A stretch of 64,000 nt of DNA from NCBI GenBank assembly GCA_020859985.1, contig JAJBVD010000041.1, positions 35,387-99,386 of the forward strand, read 5' to 3'. Positions 43,172-52,067 of the stretch are shown piece by piece. Source of the DNA: Clostridiales bacterium. GTDB lineage: Bacteria; Bacillota; Clostridia; Lachnospirales; Lachnospiraceae. Below the pieces are notes generated by a model. That model made no database searches and was not told the DNA's origin. It saw only the letters and a list, made by a program, of their open reading frames with translations. The position numbers and the translations under genes were made by a program. Position 1 is the first letter of the stretch. The number at the start of each line of letters is the position of its first letter.

Positions 43172-44233
43172 ATGAATACATTTGCGCAGGCGGCGCACCT
43201 GATCCTGAGTCTGCTGCAAGAAAAAGCGATTGCTTCAGATTCGGATCATGCGGCCGCATTTGATCTTTCTCTGTGGAAAACATCTGTCTTGTCGCTGCAC
43301 AAAGATCTGAATGCTGCTTCGACGCCCTGCGAAAACAAAGACGCTCTCTGGGCGAAAGATAACAGTCTTTTCTATGACCCGGAAATGCTCGCCGCTTCCT
43401 TTCTGGAAAATCCCAAAGCTCTGGAAGAGCAGTTCGTCTCGCTTTGTCTGGACAATTTTTTTCAAAAATATGGAACCAGCAGTCATAAAGCAGGTTCGTA
43501 TTTTTCCGGAGGGGGACATGGCGGGAATCATGGCGGCAAATCAGGAAAGGAAACTGCTGCGCACCAGGAGACCGTCTCTCTCTCCCGTCGGGAAGGAATT
43601 GATTACCGTACTCTTTTGCGCCGTTTCTGTGTGCCCAGAGAGGAAGCGGTCCCTGATCTGGATTCGTTTGATTACGTCCCTTATCTGTACGGACAATCAT
43701 GCTCCGGAGAGTGCGCTTCTGCACCAACAGCATCCGCAAATATGCGACTCTGCCTGATTGAGCCGCTGGAATACAGCGAGGTCAACCGTCTGGATGAGCT
43801 GGCGATTGCGATCGATACCTCCGGCTCCTGCTCGGGAGAGCTTGTGCAGCGTTTTCTGGAAGAAACATGGAGCATTCTGCGGCAAAGAGAGAATTTCTTT
43901 TCGCGCATGCGCCTCCATCTCATCCAGTGCGATTCCATGATACAGGAGTATCGGATCTTCACCAGCGTAGAGGAATGGGAGGCGGCACTCGGCGATCTGA
44001 AAATTCAGGGCTACGGGAACACGGATTTCCGTCCGGTCTTTGAACTGCTCGACGAGCAGATTGCAAAAAAAGAAATTCGTACGCTGCGGGCACTTCTGTA
44101 TTTTACAGACGGGGACGGAATTTATCCGCGTGAGGCACCGTCTTATGAGACCGCCTTTATTTTTATAAATCGGGATTCGATAAAGGGCAGGGTGCCGGAC
44201 TGGGCGCACTGTATTGTGCTCGATGATATCTGA
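43172..44233 (+). CDS. VWA-like (DUF2201) protein
   Basis: 353 residues. The C-terminal ~150 residues are a von Willebrand A-like domain with the metal site IDTSGSCSGE, GYGNTDFRP and YFTDGDGIYP. The N-terminal half resembles the metallopeptidase-like part of the DUF2201 family, but no HExxH zinc motif is visible, so it is probably not a protease. A Gly/His-rich hinge (GGGHGGNHGGKSG) lies near residue 113. The MoxR-type ATPase gene follows 64 bp downstream; such pairs act as chaperone-like ATPase plus adaptor. Confidence 0.8.
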   Translation: MNTFAQAAHLILSLLQEKAIASDSDHAAAFDLSLWKTSVLSLHKDLNAASTPCENKDALWAKDNSLFYDPEMLAASFLENPKALEEQFVSLCLDNFFQKYGTSSHKAGSYFSGGGHGGNHGGKSGKETAAHQETVSLSRREGIDYRTLLRRFCVPREEAVPDLDSFDYVPYLYGQSCSGECASAPTASANMRLCLIEPLEYSEVNRLDELAIAIDTSGSCSGELVQRFLEETWSILRQRENFFSRMRLHLIQCDSMIQEYRIFTSVEEWEAALGDLKIQGYGNTDFRPVFELLDEQIAKKEIRTLRALLYFTDGDGIYPREAPSYETAFIFINRDSIKGRVPDWAHCIVLDDI

Positions 44234-44297
44234 ACAACATCATTGAACGATATTAAATGCAAAATATTATCCTGAAAATTACGGAGACAACACAATC

Positions 44298-46055
44298 ATG
44301 AATATACAGGAAGCACGAGAAGAAATCATCCGCACGATCCGTGCCTACACCGCACAAAAGGAAGACGGAACCTATATCATTCCTTCCCTGCGGCAGCGGC
44401 CGCTGCTTTTGATCGGCCCGCCGGGCATCGGCAAGACCGCGATCATGGAACAGGCCGCCAGAGAATGCCGAGTAGGCTTTGCTTCCTATACGATGACGCA
44501 CCATACCCGGCAGAGCGCACTCGGCCTGCCTTATATTGAGCGGCGCAGCTTCGGCGGAGAGGAATACGCGGTTACGGAATATACGATGAGCGAGATTATT
44601 GCAAGCGTTTACCGCTGTATGGAGGAAACCGGCGTATCGGCAGGGCTTCTGTTCCTCGATGAGATCAACTGCGTCTCGGAGACACTCGCTCCCGCGATGC
44701 TGCAGTTTTTGCAAAATAAGACGTTCGGAAGCCACCGGCTCCCTAACGGCTGGGTGCTGGCCGCCGCCGGGAATCCGCCGGAATACAACAAATCCGTACA
44801 CGAATTTGACATCGCGACGCTCGACCGCCTGAAATATATTCCGGTCGAGGCGGATTACGATGCCTGGCGCGCATACGCGCTCGGGGAAGCGGTTCACGGC
44901 GCGATCCTCGCTTATCTGGATACGCATCCCGATCAGTTCTATATCCTGAAGCAGACTTATGCCAGCCGCACCTTCGCGACCGCACGCGGATGGGAGGACC
45001 TCTCCTGTATATTGAAGGAATACGAAGCGTTAGATTTTCCGGTTGACGCAAAGCTTGTATGCCAGTATCTGCAGGATCAGGAGCTTGCGGAGGATTTTTC
45101 TTATTTTTATCAGCTTTACCGCACAAAGGAACAGCGCCTGCCGGTAGCGCAAATGCTCGCCGGAGAGGAATCTGCTGTCACTGCCTGCCAGACTTTATTT
45201 TCTGAAAGTCCTTTTGATGAGCAGATTTATCTGGTGCATCTGATGCTCTCCTGCATCAATGAGAAGCTGGATAGCTGGCGCGCGGTCTGCCGACAGAAAA
45301 CGAGATTTGAGGACACAGCCGACCGGCTGATACGGTTTCAAAAACAACAGATCGCAAAACAGGACTCTCCGGCAACGCGGCAAGGTGCTGTGCAAATCAT
45401 CGACGCTTTTCTGGAAAAAGAACAGGAAATTCTCAAAATACGCCGCGAGCATGGCCTGTCTCCTGATTCCGAGCTGGAAGAAATGCGTCAGGCGCTTACC
45501 GCCATGCAGCGCATGGGATATCGGCTGCGTGGAGCAGAAAGTAATAATCCGACCACGGATTTACCAAAGAATCATACAACAAAAGATGCGAAAACAAACT
45601 CGCAAATGACCAACACTAGCAATTATCGGCAAATGAAGCACACTGGAAATTTACAAAGCCAGAACACTGTTGAAGAGCTTCTACGGCAGGGCTGTGCGGA
45701 TGAAATCAGACAATTGAAAAACCACTGCGAGAGCATCGCGGAAGAAATTCTGGTTATGCTAAAATATGGGGTTCAGGCAATTACTTCGGGGAATCCGGGC
45801 AACTCTGGCAATCTGGACAACTCAGGTGGCTCAGGCAACTCGGATAATCATGGCAATCCTGACGATCAGGGCAATTCGGGGAACCCGGCCAGCACAGATA
45901 ATGCGGCGCTGGTCCTTTTCCTGAGTTCCCTGCGGCAGAATCCGGTCGCCAATATATTTTTTAAACAATATCCGGACAATCCCTGTGAACCTTACTGGAA
46001 TCGGCTGGATTTTTCGGCGCGGGAAAATGCGATCAGGGAGATGCTCACGCAATGA
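44298..46055 (+). CDS. MoxR-family AAA+ ATPase
   Basis: 585 residues. Walker A GPPGIGKTAIMEQAA near residue 39, Walker B AGLLFLDEINCVSE near 118, sensor 1 LAAAGNPPEYN, and an arginine-bearing ATLDRL segment, as in MoxR/CobS-like ATPases. The C-terminal third is helical and contains a Gly/Asn/Ser repeat region. With the preceding VWA protein it likely forms a metal-dependent chaperone or remodelling complex; the client is unknown. Confidence 0.85.
   Translation: MNIQEAREEIIRTIRAYTAQKEDGTYIIPSLRQRPLLLIGPPGIGKTAIMEQAARECRVGFASYTMTHHTRQSALGLPYIERRSFGGEEYAVTEYTMSEIIASVYRCMEETGVSAGLLFLDEINCVSETLAPAMLQFLQNKTFGSHRLPNGWVLAAAGNPPEYNKSVHEFDIATLDRLKYIPVEADYDAWRAYALGEAVHGAILAYLDTHPDQFYILKQTYASRTFATARGWEDLSCILKEYEALDFPVDAKLVCQYLQDQELAEDFSYFYQLYRTKEQRLPVAQMLAGEESAVTACQTLFSESPFDEQIYLVHLMLSCINEKLDSWRAVCRQKTRFEDTADRLIRFQKQQIAKQDSPATRQGAVQIIDAFLEKEQEILKIRREHGLSPDSELEEMRQALTAMQRMGYRLRGAESNNPTTDLPKNHTTKDAKTNSQMTNTSNYRQMKHTGNLQSQNTVEELLRQGCADEIRQLKNHCESIAEEILVMLKYGVQAITSGNPGNSGNLDNSGGSGNSDNHGNPDDQGNSGNPASTDNAALVLFLSSLRQNPVANIFFKQYPDNPCEPYWNRLDFSARENAIREMLTQ
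45782..45892 (+). repeat. Gly/Asn/Ser-rich short tandem repeat in the MoxR-like gene
   Basis: Imperfect ~12-bp units encode a run of G-N-x motifs (SGNPGNSGNLDNSGGSGN then similar). Such disordered segments often vary in length between strains. Confidence 0.65.
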
Positions 46056-46056
46056 A

Positions 46057-46083
46057 TTATCTGTGAAGGTACTGAACAGTTAC
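46057..46083. repeat. R repeat copy 4 (one arm degenerate)
   Basis: CTGTGAAGGTACTGAACAG followed by TTAC is the reverse complement of the 30717 copy over 23 bases; the other arm is degenerate. It lies between the convergent ends of the MoxR-like and AlbA_2 genes. Confidence 0.7.
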
Positions 46084-46085
46084 TA

Positions 46086-47339
46086 TTATTTTATCACGTA
46101 CTTCGTTCCTCTCCCCCTGCCCTCAATCTTCACAACACCATTTTTCTCCATATCTTTCAGTAACTGCGTTGTCTTTGACTTTCCAAACGGGACGTACGGG
46201 GCAATCTCACTGATTGATTTCAACACCGTCTTACTTAAAATCCGATATACCATTCTTTCATCTTCCGATAAATTCAGATTCTTCTCAAAAACCGGAAGTA
46301 CAATCTTAATTGTATTTTCTGTTACTTCAAATTCCGGTTGTTTCATCCCTTCTTCATAGAGCTGTTTTATCCGTAAAATCCCCGTGCCGAATATTTCCAC
46401 AAACCCCAGTCTGTAAAATACATTTGCGAGGTTCCTGTTTCTTAAAACAGAAAGTTTTCCTGATAGATACTCCTCCTCTGTAATTCCGGCCGGCAACCCT
46501 CCGGGAGAAATAATTTCGATTCTGTCATCAAACATCGAAACTCTTATCTGAGATTCCACATCCCACACTCTATGGATCAGCGCATTTGCAATTGCCTCTC
46601 TGAATGCAGGTTCCGGTATTATCTCAATCTTCTTTCTGTCAGCACCCTGTATTTCTTCGTACTGATAGTAGTCCCTGAATACCTCCAACGTTTTTTCATA
46701 TACAGTCAAAGCAGATACATGATCAAATGTCGCCCTTTTTTGAATTACACTGATGTTTTCGCCAAACTTCACAATATCAATTCCGGGAAAATGATTGCTG
46801 TCCGCCAGAATACCAGCCGCGTTATTATATCCGCCGGTATTGTTATATAAATTCAGCGTTTTCAAAGTATCCTGATTAAAGGTCTCAATCTGGATACTTT
46901 CTTTTAATTTCTGAAATAAAACATCAAAAGTCAATTCCTGGTCGTCACACGGCAATTCCTCGAATCTGATATTTTTACCATCCAAAATCAGTCTTGATAA
47001 TTCCAGCAGATCCACCTCGATTGTCGCAGTATCATTTCGTTTATATGCTTTTGATTTATATAAATATGGCTTTTGCATTCCGCTCTTTACGGTCAGTTTT
47101 ATCGTCCTGTCATTGTTTTGCAGCTCCAGTGTGTAATCAGGCTGTGGAGTAATACTGTCATTAATTTTATTTTCAATATTCAGGCACGCCTGCTTTGCAT
47201 CCGACAGTCCTTTGATATTGCCAGCGTTATCAATGCCAAAAAATATCTCTCCGCCATCATAATTTGAAAAGGCACTTACTGTTTTCAGAAATGTATTTGT
47301 AATTGTTTCTTTAAATTCCGTGGTTCTCGTTTCGCGCAT
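46086..47339 (-). CDS. AlbA_2/HATPase_c_4 transcriptional regulator-like protein, copy 1
   Basis: 417 residues; ATG after AGGGA. N-terminal AlbA_2 (Schlafen-like) domain (TEFKETITNTFLKTVSAFSN, GGEIFFGIDNAGNIKGL), then an ATP-binding HATPase_c_4-type domain (EPAFREAIANALIHRVWD, IEIISPGGLPAGI), and a C-terminal winged helix (ISEIAPYVPFGKSKTTQLLKD). These COG2865 proteins are thought to be ATP-dependent DNA-binding regulators, often in accessory regions. A 32-bp palindrome covers its promoter, suggesting autoregulation. Confidence 0.85.
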   Translation of the reverse strand: MRETRTTEFKETITNTFLKTVSAFSNYDGGEIFFGIDNAGNIKGLSDAKQACLNIENKINDSITPQPDYTLELQNNDRTIKLTVKSGMQKPYLYKSKAYKRNDTATIEVDLLELSRLILDGKNIRFEELPCDDQELTFDVLFQKLKESIQIETFNQDTLKTLNLYNNTGGYNNAAGILADSNHFPGIDIVKFGENISVIQKRATFDHVSALTVYEKTLEVFRDYYQYEEIQGADRKKIEIIPEPAFREAIANALIHRVWDVESQIRVSMFDDRIEIISPGGLPAGITEEEYLSGKLSVLRNRNLANVFYRLGFVEIFGTGILRIKQLYEEGMKQPEFEVTENTIKIVLPVFEKNLNLSEDERMVYRILSKTVLKSISEIAPYVPFGKSKTTQLLKDMEKNGVVKIEGRGRGTKYVIK

Positions 47340-47372
47340 ATGTTTTTTTCCCTTCCAGGTTTTGTAACTGAT

Positions 47373-47425
47373 ATTATACTTGTAAATACGCGAAAAATCA
47401 ATCGTAAATTTTTACGATTGATTTT
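47373..47425 (-). promoter_or_regulatory. Promoter with 32-bp palindromic operator over the -35
   Basis: Minus strand TTGATT (47396-47401), 17 bp, TATAAT (47373-47378). The -35 lies inside a palindrome at 47394-47425 with 15-bp perfect arms (AAAATCAATCGTAAA and its complement) and a 2-bp centre. This is a near-ideal repressor site. Confidence 0.7.
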
Positions 47426-47504
47426 AACCACTCGCAGTCCTGCGCATAACAACAAACCAGTACGGGAGCAACTGCCCTCAGACTGACAATTCGGGGATGA
47501 TCAT

Positions 47505-48314
47505 CTATGATTCCACTTTCGAAAACAGAATCCGGTCGTTGTCGAGTTCCTTGCCCGCACCGGTACGGAATTTCTCCAGAAGGCCGTCGACCGTCAGTCC
47601 GGCACGCTCCTCACCGCTGATGTCGAGAACGATATGACCGTCGTCCATCATCAGGGTGCGGTTGCCCAGTTCCAGGGCAGAGTGCATATTATGCGTGATC
47701 ATCAGGCAGGCCAGATGATTTTCTTCCACAACGCGCTTTGTGAGTGCGATAACCTTGTCAGCCGTAGCCGGATCAAGCGCCGCCGTGTGCTCGTCGAGCA
47801 GCAGGATTTTCGGAGGAACGAGAGTCGCCATCAGCAGAGTGAGCGCCTGCCGCTGTCCGCCGGAGAGCAGGCCGACCGGCTGTTTCATGCGATCTTCCAG
47901 CCCCATATCCAAAAGCGCCAGCCGTTCGCGGAACATTTTGCGCTCGGCGGAGCTGATTCTGGAAAATACAGCTTTCTTTTTTGCCACGCGCAGATAAGCA
48001 AGCGCCAGATTTTCCTCGATAGTCATGTGGGGCGCGGTGCCTTTCATCGGATCCTGGAACAGGCGGCCGATCTCCACCGCGCGCTTGTATTCCGGCACAT
48101 AGGTGATATCGCAGTCGTCCAGATACACATGCCCCTCGTCCGGGAAAAAACTCCCGCCGATGCAGTTGAACAGGGTCGATTTTCCGGCTCCGTTGCTGCC
48201 GATGATCGTGGCAAAATCGCCGTCATTCACGGTCAGGCTCACGCCCGCGAGGGCGACCTTTTCATTGACCGTGCCGGGATTAAAAACTTTTTTTACATTT
48301 GTAATCTTAAGCAT
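47505..48314 (-). CDS. ABC transporter ATP-binding protein (COG1101 type)
   Basis: 269 residues. Walker A GSNGAGKST, signature LLSGGQRQAL, Walker B ILLLDEHTAALD, and the family's terminal MDDGHIVLD. It is the energising subunit of the transporter formed with the two genes upstream (permease, binding protein). The ATPase of COG1101/COG4120/COG2984 systems; related clostridial systems are predicted to carry aromatic amino acids. Confidence 0.9.
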   Translation of the reverse strand: MLKITNVKKVFNPGTVNEKVALAGVSLTVNDGDFATIIGSNGAGKSTLFNCIGGSFFPDEGHVYLDDCDITYVPEYKRAVEIGRLFQDPMKGTAPHMTIEENLALAYLRVAKKKAVFSRISSAERKMFRERLALLDMGLEDRMKQPVGLLSGGQRQALTLLMATLVPPKILLLDEHTAALDPATADKVIALTKRVVEENHLACLMITHNMHSALELGNRTLMMDDGHIVLDISGEERAGLTVDGLLEKFRTGAGKELDNDRILFSKVES

Positions 48315-48410
48315 ATCCTGCTCCTCATATTCGCTATAACAGTTCAGAACAGCATCGAAAAAAGCGGTCTGTGGCCTGCTGTTCTGAGCAGTCGCATTTC
48401 AAGTCGCATT

Positions 48411-49325
48411 TCAAGCCGCGTTTGCGGCCTTCTGTCTCTGCAACGCCACACGTGACTTCAGATACGGCGCGGCAATGGCAATGGCTACGATCACCGCGGA
48501 CACCAGCTTCATCGCTTCCGCCGGTACATGCAGACGCAGGGCGATGGCAATGACAAAACGATACACACAGCTGCCGACGATGACGCCGACGATGCGCCGC
48601 GGAATCGAGCGTTTGCCGAGCAGCGTCTCACCGATGATCAGGCTGGCAAGCGCGATGGTCACCATGCCGGTGCCCATGTTGATGTCGCAGGATTTCTGGT
48701 ACTGTCCGATCAGACAGCCGGAAAGCGCCGTCAGCGAACCGGAGATGCAAAGCCCCACCGTAATGGTAAAGCCCGGGTTGATGCTCGAAGCGCGCACCAT
48801 GTCCTCATTGTCGCCGGTCGCGCGAATGGAAAGTCCGAGCCTGGTTCCGAGGAACCATGCGAGGAGCACACAGACGATGAGAACGATGATCGCCGACAGG
48901 ATCAGTTTATACCAGGTCGCGCCAAAGAAATCCTTGCACAGACTGTAAATCGTATCTTTCTTGAAAATAGACAAATTGGCCGAGAAGCCCATCACCGCCA
49001 GATTGACCGTGTAAAGTCCGGTATTTACGATGATTCCGGAAAGAATCGGCTCCACGCCAAGACGGGTCTGCAAAGACGCCATAATAAATCCGGAGCAGAC
49101 GCCTGCTGCCATCGCCGCGAAAATTGCCAGAATCGGATGCCCCATGATCGTCACCTGTGCGCCGACCGCACAGCCAAGCGTAAAGCACCCGTCTGTCGAA
49201 AGGTCCGCAATATTTAAAATCGAATAACTCAAAAACAGAGCCAGTGCGATCAAACCGTAGATGATACCCAGCTCCAGAGCATTTGTCACGACTGAGAGGG
49301 AAATGAGTGATGTGAGAAAACTCAT
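48411..49325 (-). CDS. ABC transporter permease (COG4120 type)
   Basis: 304 residues from ATG 49325, after AAAGGAG. Eight or more membrane helices; LFLSYSILNIADLSTDGCF is typical of branched-chain-like permeases. Lies between the binding protein and ATPase genes. Confidence 0.9.
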   Translation of the reverse strand: MSFLTSLISLSVVTNALELGIIYGLIALALFLSYSILNIADLSTDGCFTLGCAVGAQVTIMGHPILAIFAAMAAGVCSGFIMASLQTRLGVEPILSGIIVNTGLYTVNLAVMGFSANLSIFKKDTIYSLCKDFFGATWYKLILSAIIVLIVCVLLAWFLGTRLGLSIRATGDNEDMVRASSINPGFTITVGLCISGSLTALSGCLIGQYQKSCDINMGTGMVTIALASLIIGETLLGKRSIPRRIVGVIVGSCVYRFVIAIALRLHVPAEAMKLVSAVIVAIAIAAPYLKSRVALQRQKAANAA

Positions 49326-49474
49326 ATGGTTTCTGCTCCTTTCTGCTAACAAAATGGTAACGGTATATATGTCTTTCATTTGAAATGCAAAATTCCTTTC
49401 GCAGCACAAATCAAAGACATATCCTCCTGACAGCCGGGCAGGGAATGTCCTGCCCGACCGTTTTTTTTACTTTT

Positions 49475-50488
49475 TTACTCCATATCCTCAGAAGTTACAA
49501 CCTCTACGATCTGTGTCGCTACCTCTTCGAAACCGCTGTAGTCGATGCCAAGCGCTTCCGCAGTCTCCGTGTTGACGGTGACAATACCATTGTCAAAGGT
49601 CACGATCGGAGTCGTTGCCGGGTCTGCGCCCTGCAGAATCTCAACCGCAAGATCAGCCGTCTCTTTGCCGAGCAGCTCATAGTCTACGCCAAAACCTACG
49701 AATGCGCCGTTCGCCGCGAAGGAGTCCGCACCGGTGTAATGTGCGATGCCGTTTTCGATCAGAGTCTCATAGATGGAAAGTTCTGCTGCCATAACCGTGT
49801 TGTCGGTCGGGGTGAAGATGGCCTGTACGCCGTCCGCTGCCAGAGATTCCACTGCCTGCTGGATCTCGGAGGTGCTGGTACCGGTTGCTTCCACGTACTC
49901 AATGCCTTTCTCATCCAAATATGCCTTCGCGTCCGCGATCGGCTGTGTGGAGGAATCCTCAGAAAGGCTGTACAGCAGACCTACCTTGTCGAGATCCGGA
50001 TTCGCGATAAACATCAGATCCAGAATTGCCTCGGTATTCAGCGCGTCGCTCGTACCTGTGATAATGCCGCCCGGCTCTTCCATTGACTCCACCAGCTCAG
50101 AGCCGACCGGATCGGAAACAGCCGCAAATACAATCGGGATGTCCTTGCCGGAATCCTCGATCTCTTCCTGCAGAATACTTACCGGCATCGTCGCAATCGG
50201 GATCACGATGTCTACTTCATCGTCATTAACCAGCTGAGACGCCTGCTGCATCATTGTCGAGGAATCTGCGTTACCGCTGTACACATAGCCCTCATAGACA
50301 TAGGTGTCTTCACCTTCCTCAGAGAGTGCGTCCAGCTCTGCCAGAATCGCGTTCTCGATCTGGTCCAGAGAAGCGTGATCCATGAGCTTCAAAATACCTA
50401 CCTTGTACTCCTCTGCCATTGCCGTGCCTGATACAGACATCGCTGCCATTGCTGCCGCAATTGCGCATACTGCAAATTTCTTTTTCAT
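49475..50488 (-). CDS. ABC transporter substrate-binding protein (COG2984)
   Basis: 337 residues from ATG 50488, after AAAGGAG; upstream in-frame ATGs are not used. Signal peptide KKKFAVCAIAAAMAAMSVSG with AMA-EE cleavage, no lipobox Cys. ABC_sub_bind fold: YKVGILKLMDHASLDQIENA, VPIATMPVS-like region, ADGVQAIFTPTDNTVMA. TrpX-like proteins of this family bind tryptophan or tyrosine, but ligand identity here is inferred. First gene of the operon. Confidence 0.9.
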   Translation of the reverse strand: MKKKFAVCAIAAAMAAMSVSGTAMAEEYKVGILKLMDHASLDQIENAILAELDALSEEGEDTYVYEGYVYSGNADSSTMMQQASQLVNDDEVDIVIPIATMPVSILQEEIEDSGKDIPIVFAAVSDPVGSELVESMEEPGGIITGTSDALNTEAILDLMFIANPDLDKVGLLYSLSEDSSTQPIADAKAYLDEKGIEYVEATGTSTSEIQQAVESLAADGVQAIFTPTDNTVMAAELSIYETLIENGIAHYTGADSFAANGAFVGFGVDYELLGKETADLAVEILQGADPATTPIVTFDNGIVTVNTETAEALGIDYSGFEEVATQIVEVVTSEDME

Positions 50489-50590
50489 TTTGGTTTCTCC
50501 TTTCATTTTGGACATTATTTCTAATTCAGCCCCTTGCGCTTGCCGCAAGACACCGAACAGTTACCTGTTGCTATTTCCGCATCCTTCCCG

Positions 50591-50676
50591 GCAGAAAATC
50601 TGTCGGAAGCGGGAAATATCATTCATCACACCAGCAGAAAAACTGCCGGAAGCGGGAAATATCGTTCATCACACCG
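50591..50676. repeat. 43-bp tandem duplication at the end of larA
   Basis: Two units (50591-50633 and 50634-50676) share GGAAGCGGGAAATATC and CATCACACC. The second unit runs into the 3' end of the lactate racemase gene and includes its stop. Confidence 0.75.
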
Positions 50677-51940
50677 GCACAACGCTTCCCGCATAGGGAA
50701 GCACATATACCTTTTTCCCGGTGAAATCAATCTTTTTCACTAATTCCGCCAGATCAGCGGACGCCTCCATCCCCATCGGGCGGACCATTTCAGGATCAAG
50801 CTCCGTCAGTGTGTAGACGTGACCGGCTTTGTTCAGCTGCTCCACTGTCAAATAAAATATGTAGCCGCCGATGGTAAAATCCGCCCGCAAGGAAGCATCC
50901 AGATGTCCCTCCTTAAGCGGCTTCAGCCAGCTGAAATAATCAGGCGCACCGCCGCCCTCCGGGCATTTGCAGGTCCAGAGCATAGTGCCGCCCGGCTTTA
51001 ACGCCCGCATGGCGTTCAGCATGCCCTTGCAGCCCTGATACAGATTCATATCCTTCGGCGCGCCGCCGCTGGAACAGAGCACAATGTCCGCCGGTTCTTT
51101 CACTTCGATCTCATAGCATTTCCTCTGGAAGTCGCAGCTCGCCTCCCAGGCAGCGTCCATCTCACCCGAGAAAATACCGCTGTGTATGCCGCTCGCGGCC
51201 ACCACAAGATTAATGCCGAAATCCGCGTGAACCAGATGCGCAGCCTCCATCATATCCTCATGGATCGGGTTGTCCGTCAGCTTACAGCAGCCGACGCGGG
51301 CATCTGTCATCGCTTTTTCCGGGTCAAGCGCACGCCTGTGATTCTGGCGGATCGAATCACGACCCGACACGCCCGGCAGCAGGTTTTTCCGTCCTCCGCC
51401 GAATCCGGCCATCATATGGTGGACCGTGCCGCCCACGACGATGACCCTGCGCCCCACCACCAGCGGGTTCACGCACACCTCGGTACCCCGGGACGTCGTC
51501 CCGACGTAGACCAGATCCGGCGCGTCGCAGTCATGATCGACCACGCGCACCCGGTCAACGACCTTCTGCGAGCAAATCTTCACAAGCTCCTGCGGTGTGG
51601 AATGCCGGTGCGTTCCCACTGCGATCAGGACAACTATCCGCTCATACGCCACACCGATTTTGTCATGGAGATAATCGACCAGCAGCGGCATCACCTGATC
51701 CTGATGCATCCAGCTTCTCGTGACATCGCTGACCACGATCGTTACTTCATCTTCTCTCCCGATCACTTCGGCCAGCGGCTTCCCGCCGATCACACCATCC
51801 TCGATGGAATGTACAAACGCCGCCTTCAGATCGGTGATCTCCTCCATCGGATTCGGGAGGATCGTCTCGACCGAGGCCGCCCCGCTGATCTCAAATTCCA
51901 CCTGTTCCTCGCCGTATCCGAGGGAAATTTTTGCGTCCAT
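50669..51940 (-). CDS. larA: Lactate racemase family protein (LarA, DUF2088)
   Basis: 423 residues; ATG after AAAGGAAG. VSDVTRSWMHQDQ, AVGTHRHSTPQE, GGTVHHMMAGFGGGRKNLLPG and the following HRRA segment match LarA, whose His residues and Lys hold the nickel-pincer cofactor. LarA interconverts D- and L-lactate; relatives act on other 2-hydroxyacids. The cofactor genes larB, larC and larE are not in this window, so they must be elsewhere or the protein uses another route. 128 bp separate it from the ECF operon, occupied by an S1 repeat. Confidence 0.87.
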   Translation of the reverse strand: MDAKISLGYGEEQVEFEISGAASVETILPNPMEEITDLKAAFVHSIEDGVIGGKPLAEVIGREDEVTIVVSDVTRSWMHQDQVMPLLVDYLHDKIGVAYERIVVLIAVGTHRHSTPQELVKICSQKVVDRVRVVDHDCDAPDLVYVGTTSRGTEVCVNPLVVGRRVIVVGGTVHHMMAGFGGGRKNLLPGVSGRDSIRQNHRRALDPEKAMTDARVGCCKLTDNPIHEDMMEAAHLVHADFGINLVVAASGIHSGIFSGEMDAAWEASCDFQRKCYEIEVKEPADIVLCSSGGAPKDMNLYQGCKGMLNAMRALKPGGTMLWTCKCPEGGGAPDYFSWLKPLKEGHLDASLRADFTIGGYIFYLTVEQLNKAGHVYTLTELDPEMVRPMGMEASADLAELVKKIDFTGKKVYVLPYAGSVVPV

Positions 51941-51999
51941 ACGCCGCCCGCTTCCTTTCTGTAAAGTCCACCTACTATATGATACACGGATTGCTGCGT

Positions 52000-52058
52000 G
52001 CTTCGGTCTCCGCTGCCGCTCCGGTCCGCGCTAACCGAGCGCCACTGGCGCTCAGCGC
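52000..52058 (-). repeat. S1 structured repeat, copy c
   Basis: Minus strand: outer stem GCGC / GCGC, T, inner stem GAGCGCC / GGCGCTC with AGT loop, GGTTA, then GGACCGGAGCGGCAGCGGAG. Same order as copies a and b with different stem sequences. It lies between ecfT and larA. Confidence 0.75.
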
Positions 52059-52067
52059 CTCTCGCAA

